A stretch of 64,000 bases of DNA from Alsobacter sp045348435 (GCF_045348435.1 NZ_CP157484.1:806001-870000), one strand, 5' to 3'. Shown: positions 30,954 to 42,219, counted from the first letter of the stretch. The notes: generated from the letters alone by a model not told the origin. Made by a program: numbers and translations.

Positions 30954-33092
30954 CTAGACGGCGACGCTGAGGCTTTCATTGGCCATCGGCAGCTTGCGCC
31001 CCGACTGGGACAGGGCCGGAAGGGCGTCGACGTCCAGGATCAGCGCCACGAGCCCGTCGCCCAGGATGGTCGCGGCCGAGACGCCCTCGACCCGCCGGAA
31101 CGAGGATTCGAGGTTTTTCACCACCACCTGCTGCTGGCCCACGATCTCGTCGACCGCGATCGCCAGGCGCGGGACGGTGTCCGTCTCCACGATGACCACG
31201 ATCGGCTCGTGCCCGATCGCCCGGATGCCGAGCAGCTTGCGCAGCTTGAGCAGCGGCGCGATCTCGCCCCGCAGCTGCAGGATGTCGCGTCCGCCCGGCA
31301 GGGGCTCCACGCTTCCCGGGTCGAGCTGCATGGTCTCCACGATCGAGGAGAGCGGGAAGACGAAACGCTCGGTCCCGGCCCGCACGATCATTCCGTCCAG
31401 CACCGCCAGCGTGAGCGGCAGGCCGAGGGTGAATTTGCAGCCGCGGCCGGGCGTCGATTCCACGGTGATCCGTCCGCCCAGCGCCTCGACGTTTCGCCGC
31501 ACCACGTCCATGCCGACGCCGCGCCCGGAGACGTCGGTCACCTGCTGGGCCGTGGACAGGCCGGGGTGGAAGATCAGGTTGTCGGCTTCCTCGGGCGTCG
31601 GGTCGGCGTCGGGCGCCAGCAGCCCGCGCGCCTTGGCCTTGGCGACCAGCTTCTCGCGGTTGATGCCGCGCCCGTCGTCGGTGACGCAGATCAGGATGCG
31701 CGAACCGCGATGCTCGGCCGACACCCGGATGGTGCCGTCCGGCGCCTTGCCGGCCGCGATGCGCTCTTCGGGCGACTCCAGGCCGTGGTCCATCGAGTTG
31801 CGCAACATGTGGATCAGCGGGTCGGCGAGCTCCTCCACGATGGTCTTGTCGACCTCCGTGTCCTCGCCGGCCAGCACCAGATGCGCCTTCTTGCCGAGCG
31901 CACGCTCCAGTTCGCGCACGAGGCGCGGCAGCCGCTGGAACACCACCTTCACCGGCTGGGCACGCACCGCCATGACGTTGTCCTGCAGCTCGCGCGTCTG
32001 GCGGGCGAGGCTGAACAGGGCGTCGACGAAAGAGGCGGCCTCGCGCTTGGCCAGCACGCCGGCGCGCTCCGACAGCATGGACTGCGTGATCACGATCTCG
32101 CCGACGAGGTTCATCAGGCGGTCGATGCGTTCCAGGTCCACCCGGATGGTGCCGCCGGAGGGCCGGCGCTGGACGGCCTGCAGCGCCGTCGGGGCGGACC
32201 CCGGCGCGGACGGCGTGCCCTCGCCATGGAACGCGTCATGCGTCGCTTCGGGCAGGGCCAGGGCCGGAGCGGCGGGCTCGCTCGTCGCGACCGCGCTCTC
32301 GGCGGCCGGCGCAGCCGCCTCGGGCGCCGCAGCCGCTGGCGGCTCGCCGCCCACGCTGAATTCCTCGTCGGCCAGGAAGGACTCCAGCGCTTCGACGATG
32401 TGCTCGTCGGAACTGGCGGTCTCCAGCTCGATCACCCACGCCATCCAGCACTCGGCCGGGTCGAGGGTCGCGATGGAGGGGACGCGCGAGGTGTCGCAGG
32501 TCACCTCGATCGGGCCGAGGTGACGCAGCGCGTCGAAGATCATGCGCGGGTCGATGGCCCGCCGGAAGAAGTCTGTTTCGGGCCGCAGATGGATGGTGAC
32601 CCGGCGCGTGGCGCTGGCGGGCTCCTCGGCCTCGGCCGGAGCCGCGGGCGCGGCGGCGGGCGCGGGCTCGTCGTCGAAGAAGATCTCGTCGCCGGGCTTG
32701 GGCGCCACGGTCTTGCCCCCGGCCATCGCCTGCAGGGCGGCCACGAGCTCCGGTCCGACCGGGCTCGAGCGGCCGTCGCGGGCCGCGCCGATCTGCTCGT
32801 TGAGGACGTCGCCGGCCTGCAACAGCATGTCGATCGGGGCGTCTTCGACCGCGACCTTGCCGGAGCGCAGCGCGTCGAGGCAGGCCTCGAACATGTGCGC
32901 GAACTCGACCAGCTCGGTCAGCGCGAAGGCGCCGGCCCCGCCCTTGATCGAATGAACCGCCCGGAAGGCGCCGTGGATGTCGTCGGGGGTCGCGCGGCCT
33001 TCTGAAATGGCGGCCAGATGCCCTTCGAGAAGCCCGATGAACTCATCGCACTCGTCGAAATAAATACTGCGGATCTCGGCAAGAGCATCCAT
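30954..33092 (-). CDS. cheA: CheA, chemotaxis histidine kinase
   Basis: 712 residues. Domains in order: P1 HPt with phospho-acceptor H47 (AVHSIKGGAGAF); an acidic, Ala/Pro-rich linker; a middle domain (about 150-240); P3 dimerisation (RIDRLMNLVGEIVITQS); P4 kinase with N box HMLRNSMDHGLE, G1 DDGRGIN and G2 GRGVGMDVV; and P5 CheW-like domain (FVFPLSSIVETM to the end). It phosphorylates CheY and CheB in response to receptors. ATG 33092 is chosen to start at the HPt helix. Eight bases separate it from cheY upstream. With no cheW in the operon, the adaptor must be encoded elsewhere. Confidence 0.94.
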   Translation of the reverse strand: MDALAEIRSIYFDECDEFIGLLEGHLAAISEGRATPDDIHGAFRAVHSIKGGAGAFALTELVEFAHMFEACLDALRSGKVAVEDAPIDMLLQAGDVLNEQIGAARDGRSSPVGPELVAALQAMAGGKTVAPKPGDEIFFDDEPAPAAAPAAPAEAEEPASATRRVTIHLRPETDFFRRAIDPRMIFDALRHLGPIEVTCDTSRVPSIATLDPAECWMAWVIELETASSDEHIVEALESFLADEEFSVGGEPPAAAAPEAAAPAAESAVATSEPAAPALALPEATHDAFHGEGTPSAPGSAPTALQAVQRRPSGGTIRVDLERIDRLMNLVGEIVITQSMLSERAGVLAKREAASFVDALFSLARQTRELQDNVMAVRAQPVKVVFQRLPRLVRELERALGKKAHLVLAGEDTEVDKTIVEELADPLIHMLRNSMDHGLESPEERIAAGKAPDGTIRVSAEHRGSRILICVTDDGRGINREKLVAKAKARGLLAPDADPTPEEADNLIFHPGLSTAQQVTDVSGRGVGMDVVRRNVEALGGRITVESTPGRGCKFTLGLPLTLAVLDGMIVRAGTERFVFPLSSIVETMQLDPGSVEPLPGGRDILQLRGEIAPLLKLRKLLGIRAIGHEPIVVIVETDTVPRLAIAVDEIVGQQQVVVKNLESSFRRVEGVSAATILGDGLVALILDVDALPALSQSGRKLPMANESLSVAV

Positions 33093-33100
33093 GGCGCGTT

Positions 33101-33460
33101 CTACTTCTTGAAACGAGTGAGCATGTCGAGGAGACGCTGCGGGTCGAACGGCTTCACCATCCAGGCCGTCGCGCCGGCCTTGCGGCCCTCGGCCTTGATC
33201 TCGGCGCCGCTCTCCGTCGTCAGGATGATGATCGGCACGACGCCGCCGTCGGCGCGCGAGCGCACCGCGCGGGTGAACTCGATGCCGTCCAGGACGGGCA
33301 TGTTGAGGTCGGTGATCACGATGTCGGGACGGTGGTCGGCGAACCGCACCAGGCCCTCCTCGCCGTTCTCCGCCTCCACGACGTCGTAGGATGCGCCGCG
33401 CAGCGTCCGGCACAGGAGCTCGCGAAGGGTTCTCGTATCGTCAATGGCCAGGATGCGCAC
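33101..33460 (-). CDS. cheY: CheY-type response regulator
   Basis: 119 residues, a minimal receiver: IDDTRTLRELL, Asp in VITDLNMPV, Thr in ILTTESG and Lys in MVKPFDP. Its place between the STAS gene and cheA is that of cheY1 in alphaproteobacterial che operons. It probably signals to the flagellar motor. Confidence 0.92.
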   Translation of the reverse strand: MRILAIDDTRTLRELLCRTLRGASYDVVEAENGEEGLVRFADHRPDIVITDLNMPVLDGIEFTRAVRSRADGGVVPIIILTTESGAEIKAEGRKAGATAWMVKPFDPQRLLDMLTRFKK

Positions 33461-33463
33461 CGT

Positions 33464-33742
33464 CTACTCCATCGGAATGGTCATCAGGTCGGCGAAGAGG
33501 CCGAAACCTTGGAAAGCGTCGATCATGGCCGGGCTCGGTGAAACGAGAGTAAAGGACTGGTCGCCCTCGCTCGCGGTCTTTCCGGCCGACAGGATGACCT
33601 GGGCGAGAATGGGGGTGAGGCCGTCCGCCTCGGAGCCGTCGAGCCTGACCGGCTTGCCCGCTGCGAATGCGTCCTTGACCTTGTTGCAAAGGTCGAAAAT
33701 GTCGTCGCGGCTCACCGAACCGCCTATTGCGAGATCAACCAA
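33464..33742 (-). CDS. STAS-domain protein at the head of the che operon
   Basis: 92 residues forming a single STAS-like fold: LAIGGSVSRDDIFDL, VRLDGSEADGLTPILAQVIL and a C-terminal FQGFGLFADLM. The family is known from anti-anti-sigma factors, where a serine is phosphorylated; the candidate region here is LDGSEAD. Small STAS proteins also head some che operons, where their role is unsettled. I choose TTG at 33742 because AGGAGG stands five bases before it; an upstream TTG at 33769 would add nine residues and put the ribosome site inside the gene. Three bases separate it from cheY. Confidence 0.78.
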   Translation of the reverse strand: MVDLAIGGSVSRDDIFDLCNKVKDAFAAGKPVRLDGSEADGLTPILAQVILSAGKTASEGDQSFTLVSPSPAMIDAFQGFGLFADLMTIPME

Positions 33743-34002
33743 GTCGCCCTCCTGGGTCGTTCTCAACAATTACTGTCCGGAACTTAACAAAGCTTTATTC
33801 TGCACCTTTCGGTGGATTTTACATCAATGAGGCAACTGAAAGTTGTAAACGCGCATCCAACCCGGTTCGAGCCCGACCGGGTCGCCAATGGACGTGCTGT
33901 GCAGGCTGAATCAGGACCGCGCGCGAGGGCGACGCGCCGGACCGCGCCGTCAGGAGCGGACGGCGGGCCGGGCCGTGCGGGCGGCCTGGCCCGTGAAGAC
34001 GC
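33743..34002 (-). promoter_or_regulatory. Probable promoter region of the che operon
   Basis: This 260-base gap lies between livM and the STAS gene on the same strand. Bases 33765-33850 are A+T-rich (for example AACAAAGCTTTATTC), unlike the rest of the locus, and probably hold the che promoter. I find no convincing -35/-10 pair. Bases 33880-34002 are GC-rich and featureless. Confidence 0.4.
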
Positions 34003-34974
34003 TCAGCCGCGCCGGCCGAGCGCGTGTTCGATCTCGCCGACCACGCCGCGGCGGAACAGCAGCACGCAGGCGACGAAGATCGCGCCGATCAGCACCGTGA
34101 CCGGGAAGTCCAGGGCCGCCAGGTAGTTTTCGAGCGACACCACGATCAGCGCGCCCACGACCGGGCCCAGCATCGTGCCGATGCCGCCGAGAAGGGTGAT
34201 GAGCACGACTTCGCCCGACATCTGCCAGGTGATGTCGGTGAGGGACGCGAGCTGGAAGACCAGCGTCTTGGCCCCGCCCGCCACGCCCGCCAGCGCCGCC
34301 GAGATCACGAAGGCGATCAGCTTGTAGCGGTTCACGTCATAGCCCAGCGAGATGGCGCGGGGCTCGTGCTCGCGGATGGCCTTCAGGATCTGCCCGAAGG
34401 GCGAGTGCACGATCCGCCACAGCGCGAACATCCCGAACAGGAAGATCACCAGCACGAAGCCGTACATGTTCATCGGCTGGTTCAGGTCGATCACGCCGAA
34501 CAGGAGCCCGCGCGGGATGCCCTGGATGCCGTCCTCGCCGCCCGTGAACGGGGCCTGCAGGGCGATGAAGAACACCATCTGGCTCAACGCCAGGGTGATC
34601 ATGGAGAAATAGATGCCCTTGCGCTTGATCGCCAGGTAGCCGACCAAGACGCCCAGGGCGCCGCCCGCCAGCCCGCCCAGGACGACGCACAGCAGCGGGT
34701 CCAGCTGCCAGACCTTGGCGGCGTGGGCCGAGATGTAGGCGCCCGTGCCGAAGAAGGCCGCATGCCCGAAGGACAGCAGGCCCACATAGCCTATCAGCAG
34801 GTTGAAGGCGGCCGCGAACAGCGCGAAGCACATCAGCTTCATCAGGAAGACGGGATAGATCCCGAACGGCGCCGCCAGCAGCAGCACGACCAGGCCGATC
34901 GCCGCCATGCGGCCCCATGTCTCGGAGGAGGAGCGAAGGCCGGGCGCGCCGGCCGGGGCTGTCGTCGCAGTCAT
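34003..34974 (-). CDS. livM: LivM-type branched-chain amino acid ABC permease
   Basis: 323 residues, about nine membrane segments. Family landmarks: GLLSFGHAAFFGTGAY near residue 65, KRKGIYFSMITLALSQM, IREHEPRAISLGYDVNRYKL (the coupling loop) and GGIGTMLGPVVGA. It forms the import channel with LivH. It is the last gene of a five-gene unit whose order is binding protein, LivG, LivF, LivH, LivM; one base separates it from livH. Confidence 0.92.
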   Translation of the reverse strand: MTATTAPAGAPGLRSSSETWGRMAAIGLVVLLLAAPFGIYPVFLMKLMCFALFAAAFNLLIGYVGLLSFGHAAFFGTGAYISAHAAKVWQLDPLLCVVLGGLAGGALGVLVGYLAIKRKGIYFSMITLALSQMVFFIALQAPFTGGEDGIQGIPRGLLFGVIDLNQPMNMYGFVLVIFLFGMFALWRIVHSPFGQILKAIREHEPRAISLGYDVNRYKLIAFVISAALAGVAGGAKTLVFQLASLTDITWQMSGEVVLITLLGGIGTMLGPVVGALIVVSLENYLAALDFPVTVLIGAIFVACVLLFRRGVVGEIEHALGRRG

Positions 34975-34975
34975 C

Positions 34976-35863
34976 TCACTCTCCTCGTCCGAAGAGGCCC
35001 GCCGGGCGCACCAGGAGCACGATCGCCATCACGACGAAGATCACGATGGCGGAGGCCTGAGGATAGAACACCTTGGTCAGTCCTTCGAGCACGCCCAGCA
35101 TGTAGCCGGTCACGATCGCGCCCATGATGGACCCCATGCCGCCGACCACCACGACGGCGAACACAACGATGATGAGGTTCGACCCCATCAGCGGGCTCAC
35201 CTGGTAGATCGGCGCCGCCAGCACGCCGGCGAACCCCGCCAGCGCCACGCCGCCCGCATAGGTCAGCGTCACCAGCAGCGGCACGTTGATGCCGAAAGCC
35301 TGCACCAGCGCCGGGTTTTCGGTCGCGGCGCGCAGATAGGCGCCCAGCCGGGTCCGTTCGATGATGAACCAGGTGGCGAAGCAGACCACCACCGAGGCCA
35401 CCACCACCCAGCCGCGATAGATCGGCAGGAACATGAAGCCCAGATTGACGCCGCCCTGCAGCTCCGGCGGCGGCGCGTAGGGCTGGCCAGAGGAGCCGTA
35501 CCAGTGGCGGAACAGCCCCTCGATCACCAGCGAGAGCCCGAAGGTCAGCAGCAGGCCGTAGAGCGGGTCCAGCCCCGCCAGCCGCCGCAGCGTCGTGCGC
35601 TCGATGATCACCCCGAAGAGCCCGACCGCGATCGGCACCAGCGCCAGCGCGGCCCAGTAGTTGACGCCGAACTTGGTCAGGGCCAGCCACGCCGTGAACG
35701 CGCCCAGCATGTAGAGCGCCCCATGGGCGAAGTTGATGACGTGCAGCATGCCGAAGATCACGGCCAGCCCGAGCGACAGGAGGGCGTAGAACGAGCCGTT
35801 GATCAGCCCGATCAGCAGCTGCCCGTAGAGCGCGACGGTCGGCACCCCGAAGATGGTCGACAT
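34976..35863 (-). CDS. livH: LivH-type branched-chain amino acid ABC permease
   Basis: 295 residues, about eight membrane segments. Family landmarks: LINGSFYALLSLGLAVIFGM, VINFAHGALYMLGAF, and the coupling loop LGAYLRAATENPALVQAFGI. It pairs with LivM in the inner membrane. Four bases separate it from livF upstream. The substrate may be a branched-chain amino acid, an amide or urea-like compound; the permease does not decide this. Confidence 0.92.
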   Translation of the reverse strand: MSTIFGVPTVALYGQLLIGLINGSFYALLSLGLAVIFGMLHVINFAHGALYMLGAFTAWLALTKFGVNYWAALALVPIAVGLFGVIIERTTLRRLAGLDPLYGLLLTFGLSLVIEGLFRHWYGSSGQPYAPPPELQGGVNLGFMFLPIYRGWVVVASVVVCFATWFIIERTRLGAYLRAATENPALVQAFGINVPLLVTLTYAGGVALAGFAGVLAAPIYQVSPLMGSNLIIVVFAVVVVGGMGSIMGAIVTGYMLGVLEGLTKVFYPQASAIVIFVVMAIVLLVRPAGLFGRGE

Positions 35864-35867
35864 CGCC

Positions 35868-36578
<711 letters not shown>

Positions 36579-36579
36579 C

Positions 36580-37338
36580 TCAGGCCTCCTCCATGCCCAT
36601 ATAGGCTTCGCGGACCTTGGGGTCCTGCGAGACCTTGGCGTAGTCGCCCTCCGCGATGATCTCGCCCCGCTGCAGCACCGTGATGGTGTCGCACAGGTCC
36701 GACACGACCGAGAGGTTGTGCTCCACCATCAGGATGGTGCGGCCGACCGCGGCCTTGCGGATCAGCGCCACCACCCGGTCGATGTCCTCGTGGCCCATGC
36801 CGGCCATCGGCTCGTCGAGCAGCAGCATCTTGGGCTCCAGGGCGAGCGTGGTGGCGATCTCCAGGGCGCGCTTGCGCCCGTAGCTGAGGTCCACCGCCGG
36901 AGCGTCCGCATAAACGTCGAGGTTGAAGTCGGCGATCAGCTCGCGCGCCCGTCCGTCGAGCAGGCGCAGCACCTTGTCGGAGCGCCAGAACTGCGTCGCC
37001 AGCCCGGCTCGCCGCTGCAGCGCGACCCGGATGTTCTCCAGCACGGTCAGATGCGGGAAGGTCGCCGAGATCTGGAAGGAGCGCACCAGCCCGCGCCGCG
37101 CGACCGCGGCGGGCTGCTCGCCGGTCACGTCCGTTCCCTCGAAGACGATACGTCCGCTGGTCGGGGTGAGGAACTTGGTCAGCAGGTTGAAGACGGTGGT
37201 CTTGCCGGCGCCGTTGGGTCCGATCAGCGCATGGATCGAGCCCGGCTTCACCGAGAGGTTGACGTTCTTCACTGCGACGAAGCCGAGGAACTCCTTCGTG
37301 AGCCCCTCGGCCTGCAGGATGGCGGTTGGCGCTGTCAT
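36580..37338 (-). CDS. livG: LivG-type ABC transporter ATP-binding protein
   Basis: 252 residues. Walker A GPNGAGKTTVFNLL, LivG-type insertion VRSFQISATFPHLTVLENI, a degenerate signature LSYGRKRALEIATTLA, Walker B MLLLDEPMAGMGH and H-loop MVEHNLSVV. It pairs with LivF. It is separated from the binding-protein gene by 112 bases that include two hairpins. Confidence 0.92.
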   Translation of the reverse strand: MTAPTAILQAEGLTKEFLGFVAVKNVNLSVKPGSIHALIGPNGAGKTTVFNLLTKFLTPTSGRIVFEGTDVTGEQPAAVARRGLVRSFQISATFPHLTVLENIRVALQRRAGLATQFWRSDKVLRLLDGRARELIADFNLDVYADAPAVDLSYGRKRALEIATTLALEPKMLLLDEPMAGMGHEDIDRVVALIRKAAVGRTILMVEHNLSVVSDLCDTITVLQRGEIIAEGDYAKVSQDPKVREAYMGMEEA

Positions 37339-37380
37339 GGGTGGGCAGGCCTCAAATGAATGAGAGAAACGCGGTCTCTC

Positions 37381-37429
37381 CCTCTCCCGGCGGAAGAGAG
37401 GGGGCGCCGGTGGCCCAACCGGGCCGCCG
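37381..37429 (-). promoter_or_regulatory. Hairpins between the binding-protein gene and livG
   Basis: Two stem-loops occupy the gap: CCTCTC/GAGAGG (37381-37401), and CGG-GGCCC/GGGCC-CCG around AACC (37408-37429). No T-run follows in the direction of transcription. Such structures often limit read-through so that binding protein exceeds transporter. Confidence 0.45.
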
Positions 37430-37450
37430 CGCCCGTATGCTGACGCTCGC

Positions 37451-38683
37451 CTACTTCGTCGCCGGGCAGCCGCTCTCCGCCGCCGAGAAGAAGGCCTTCT
37501 CGCCCGGAATGGTGGCGAGCAGCTTGTAGTAGTCCCAGGGCTTCTTGCTCTCGGCCGGCTTCTTGACCTCGAACAGATACATATCGTGGATCATGCGGCC
37601 GTTGGCCAGCACCTTGCCGTTGCGGCCGAAGGCGTCGTCGACCGGCAGCTCCTTGAGCTTGGCCGCCACCTTCTCGGTGTCCTTCGAGTTCGCCGCCTTC
37701 ACGGCCTTGAGGTAGGAGAGCACGGCCGAGTAGGTGCCGGCGTGGATCATGCTGGGCATCCGCTGCGTGCGCTTGAAGAAGCGCTCGCCGAACTCGCGGG
37801 AGCGGTCGTCGAGGTCCCAGTAGAAGCCCTCGGTCAGCACCAGCCCCTGCGAGGCCTGGAGACCGAGGCCGTTCACCTCCGCCAGCGTCATCAGCAGCCC
37901 GGCGATCTTCTGGCCGCCGGCCGTGATGCCGAACTCGGCCGCCTGCTTCACCGAGTTGGTGGTGTCGAGCCCGGCGTTGGCGAGGCCCACGACCTTGGCC
38001 TTGGAGGCCTGCGCCTGCAGCAGGAAGGACGAGAAGTCGTTGTTGTTGAGCGGGTGCCTCACCGAGCCCAGAACCTTGCCGCCCTCCTGCTTCACCAGCT
38101 TGGACGTATCGTCCTCCAGCTGGTAGCCGAACGCGTAGTCGGCGGTCAGGAAGAACCAGCTGTCGCCGCCGGCCTTGGTCAGCGCGCCGCCGGTGCCCAC
38201 CGCGAGGGCGCGCGTGTCGAAGGCCCAGTGGAAGCCGTAGGGCTGGCACGCGTCGCCGGTCAGGCGCGAGGTCGCGGCGCCGACCACGATGTCGATCTTC
38301 TTCTTCTCTTTCGAGAGCTCATGGACGGCCAGCGCCACCGACGAGGTGGTCAGCTCGGTGATCATGTCGACGCCGTCGACGTCGTACCACTGGCGGGCGA
38401 TGTTGGAGCCGATGTCGGGCTTGTTCTGGTGATCGGCGGTGACGAGCTCGACCTTCTGGCCCAGAACCGACCCGCCGAAATCCTCGATCGCCATCCGGGC
38501 GGCCTCGACGGACCACTTGCCGCCATAGTCGGCGTAGACGCCGGACTGGTCGTTCAGGATGCCGATCTTCACGCCGTCGGCCGCCTGGGCCGAGACGGCG
38601 GAGGCCATGGCGAGGGCGCCGAACGCCGCCGAGAAGGCGAGGGTCTTCACGGCGCTGGCGGCCGTCCTTGCGGGTGTCGTCAC
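37451..38683 (-). CDS. Liv-type ABC transporter substrate-binding protein
   Basis: 410 residues. A Sec signal peptide (KTLAFSAAFGALAMASAVSAQA) precedes a type I periplasmic binding fold with GILNDQSGVYADYGG, VELVTADHQNKPDIG and ADYAFGYQLEDDTS. It belongs to the branched-chain amino acid receptor class, but the particular subgroup is found with many ligands (amides, aromatic acids), so the ligand is open. The start is GTG 38683: AGGAGG stands eight bases upstream and the signal peptide follows directly. It heads the liv unit; 242 bases upstream separate it from the Nudix gene. Confidence 0.9.
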   Translation of the reverse strand: MTTPARTAASAVKTLAFSAAFGALAMASAVSAQAADGVKIGILNDQSGVYADYGGKWSVEAARMAIEDFGGSVLGQKVELVTADHQNKPDIGSNIARQWYDVDGVDMITELTTSSVALAVHELSKEKKKIDIVVGAATSRLTGDACQPYGFHWAFDTRALAVGTGGALTKAGGDSWFFLTADYAFGYQLEDDTSKLVKQEGGKVLGSVRHPLNNNDFSSFLLQAQASKAKVVGLANAGLDTTNSVKQAAEFGITAGGQKIAGLLMTLAEVNGLGLQASQGLVLTEGFYWDLDDRSREFGERFFKRTQRMPSMIHAGTYSAVLSYLKAVKAANSKDTEKVAAKLKELPVDDAFGRNGKVLANGRMIHDMYLFEVKKPAESKKPWDYYKLLATIPGEKAFFSAAESGCPATK

Positions 38684-38925
38684 GATCGTTTCCTCCTTCA
38701 GGGGCGCCTGGGGGCGGCGCCCGCGCCGCGGCTGAGCCGCGATCGTTTCTGCTGCCGCCATAAGCGCGGCGGGTAGCGGGCAGAATAGAGGCGCGCGGGC
38801 GGCTGGCAACCGTCCTGAGCCCTTGGAACCGTGCGATTTTCGGCGGTTTTGGTGGGATTTTTCAGCGCACTCGACGAAAGTCGAACATGGTTCGACGGCC
38901 GCTCCGCCCGAGCGCGACGCCGGGA

Positions 38926-39384
38926 TCAGGACCGCGCCTTGGCCATGCGCGGCGCCGCGCGCGGCTTCGCCTCCTCCCAGCCGAGCAGGATGGAGGCCAG
39001 CCCCGCCTCGTCGACGCGCTTTGCGGCCTCCAGCGGCGACACCCATTCCAGCTTGCGGACGCCGGCCTCCCGGAAGCTCTTCAGCTGCCGCGTCACCTCC
39101 AGCGGAAACACCACCACGGTGACCAGGACGAAGTGCTCCTTCAGCCGCTTCCAGTACTGGTAGGAGCCGACGGGCTTCTTGCCGGGCTTGCCCTTCAACC
39201 CGGCCTCCTCCAGCGCCTCCTGCGCGGCGGCCTCGTGGGGCTTGCGGTTCTTCATCGGCCAGCCCTTGGGGATCACCCAGCGCCCGGTGTCGCGGGAGGT
39301 GGCGAGCAGCACCTGCGTCGCCCCGTCGACCTTGCGGTAGGGCAGGGCGGCGAACTGCACCAGGGATGCCGGATCGGGGGTCAT
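38926..39384 (-). CDS. Nudix hydrolase
   Basis: 152 residues. The Nudix box is present as PKGWPMKNRKPHEAAAQEAL followed by EEAGL: the catalytic EExG is kept, while the usual RE is QE and the first box Glu is Arg, a pattern I associate with a GWPMK subgroup of alphaproteobacteria. It probably hydrolyses a nucleoside or inositol diphosphate derivative with Mg2+. The last 15 residues are basic. It is divergent from the lipid kinase gene, 109 bases away. Confidence 0.88.
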   Translation of the reverse strand: MTPDPASLVQFAALPYRKVDGATQVLLATSRDTGRWVIPKGWPMKNRKPHEAAAQEALEEAGLKGKPGKKPVGSYQYWKRLKEHFVLVTVVVFPLEVTRQLKSFREAGVRKLEWVSPLEAAKRVDEAGLASILLGWEEAKPRAAPRMAKARS

Positions 39385-39493
39385 GGGACTGACGGTCGCA
39401 TGGCGCTATCTCGAACGCTTCGGCTTTTGATTGCAATGCAACGCTGAAGCCCCCCGAGCGTTTGTGACGCAGATCAGCTCATTTCTGGGGACA

Positions 39494-40438
39494 ATGCCCG
39501 ACATGCAAGAGGGTTTGGGCGGCGACGCCAAAGGGACGATCCTGGGCGACGCTCCTCCGGGGCGCGCGATCGGACCGCGGACGCTCGTGCTCGTCAATCC
39601 CAACAGCCGGCGCGGCTCCGAATCGCTCGACGCCGTCAATGAGCGCCTGGAGAAGGGCGGGCTTATCCTGCAGCACGAAACCTTCTCCTCCGCCGACGAG
39701 GTCAGCCAGGACATCGTCCGCCGCGCCCCCGAGGTCGACCGCGTCGTCATCTGCGGCGGCGACGGCAGCGTCAACGCCGCCGCCCGCGGCCTCATGGAGA
39801 CCGGGCTGCCTTTCGGCGTCCTGCCGCTCGGCACCGGCAACGACCTCGCCCGTACGCTCGGCCTGCCGGAGGACCTCTTGGCCGCGGCGGACGTCATCGT
39901 CGCCGGCCGGGTCCGGCCGATCGATCTCGGCATGGTCAACGACAAGCCGTTCTTCAACGTCGCCAGCCTCGGGCTCTCCACCGATCTCGCCCGCAGCCTC
40001 ACGCCCGACATCAAGCGCCGCTGGGGCCGGCTGGGCTACGCGCTGGCCGCCCTCAAGGTGCTGAGCCGCGCCGCGCCCTTCACGGCCACGATCGTCGCCA
40101 AGGGCGACGTCGCCCGCGTGAAGACGATGCAGATCGCGGTCGGCAACGGCCGCTACTATGGCGGCGGAATGTCGGTCTCCGACCGGGCCGAGATCGACGA
40201 CCACCACCTCGATCTCTACAGCCTGGAGCTGAAGAGCGTCTGGAAGCTCGCCGCCATGCTGCCGGCCTTCCGGGCCGGCTCGCACGGCGCCTGGGAGGAG
40301 GTGCGCACGGAGCGCTGCACCGAATTCGAGATCCGCACGCGCCGGCCCCGCCCGGTCAACTGCGACGGCGAGCTCTGCACCGAGACTCCGGCGCGCTTCA
40401 AGATCGTGCCAGACGCCGTGCGGGTGTTCTCGCCCTGA
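39494..40438 (+). CDS. Diacylglycerol/sphingolipid-type lipid kinase (YegS/DgkB family)
   Basis: 314 residues. The nucleotide site is visible as LVNPNSRRGSES, VVICGGDGSVNAAARGL and LPLGTGNDLARTLGLP; the C-terminal beta domain ends with CDGE, typical of the family. It phosphorylates a lipid hydroxyl, likely diacylglycerol or a related lipid, at the membrane face. ATG 39494 is chosen; an in-frame TTG at 39431 would add 21 residues without family support. It is convergent with dctA, six bases apart. Confidence 0.88.
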   Translation: MPDMQEGLGGDAKGTILGDAPPGRAIGPRTLVLVNPNSRRGSESLDAVNERLEKGGLILQHETFSSADEVSQDIVRRAPEVDRVVICGGDGSVNAAARGLMETGLPFGVLPLGTGNDLARTLGLPEDLLAAADVIVAGRVRPIDLGMVNDKPFFNVASLGLSTDLARSLTPDIKRRWGRLGYALAALKVLSRAAPFTATIVAKGDVARVKTMQIAVGNGRYYGGGMSVSDRAEIDDHHLDLYSLELKSVWKLAAMLPAFRAGSHGAWEEVRTERCTEFEIRTRRPRPVNCDGELCTETPARFKIVPDAVRVFSP

Positions 40439-40444
40439 TCCGCC

Positions 40445-41803
<1,359 letters not shown>

Positions 41804-41886
41804 AGGGGACTCCGGGCCGCCGTTCCGAGGGTGCTGTCCCGCTGACACGCGGCGGGATCTTGGGTTCCACGCCGATCTTTGGTCCT

Positions 41887-42219
41887 TCAGCCGGCGAGTT
41901 TCAATCCCAATATGCCGACCACGATCAGGCCGATGCAGGCCATGCGGGCCGCCGTCGCCGGCTCGCCGAAGAGCGCGATTCCCAGGATCGCCGTCCCGAT
42001 CGTGCCGATTCCGGTCCAGACCGCGTAGGCGGTCCCGATCGGCAGCTCTTTCAGCGCCAGTCCGAGGAGCCCCAGGCTCACCGCCATGCTGGCCAGCGTC
42101 GCCAGCGAGGGCCACAGCCGGGTGAACCCTTGCGTGTATTTCAGCCCGACGGCCCAGCCGACCTCAAAGAGCCCCGCCGCGATCAGGATCAGCCAACCCA
42201 CCTTGCGCTCCCGCGTCAT
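41887..42219 (-). CDS. sugE: Small multidrug resistance protein, Gdx/SugE type
   Basis: 110 residues, four membrane helices. The key Glu of helix 1 is in AAGLFEVGWAVGLKYTQGFT, the Gdx-like sequence that differs from EmrE; WTGIGTIGTAILGI in helix 3 is also typical. Gdx proteins export guanidinium in exchange for protons. I looked for a guanidine riboswitch upstream and could not recognise one. It lies 83 bases after dctA starts, on the same strand. Confidence 0.88.
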   Translation of the reverse strand: MTRERKVGWLILIAAGLFEVGWAVGLKYTQGFTRLWPSLATLASMAVSLGLLGLALKELPIGTAYAVWTGIGTIGTAILGIALFGEPATAARMACIGLIVVGILGLKLAG

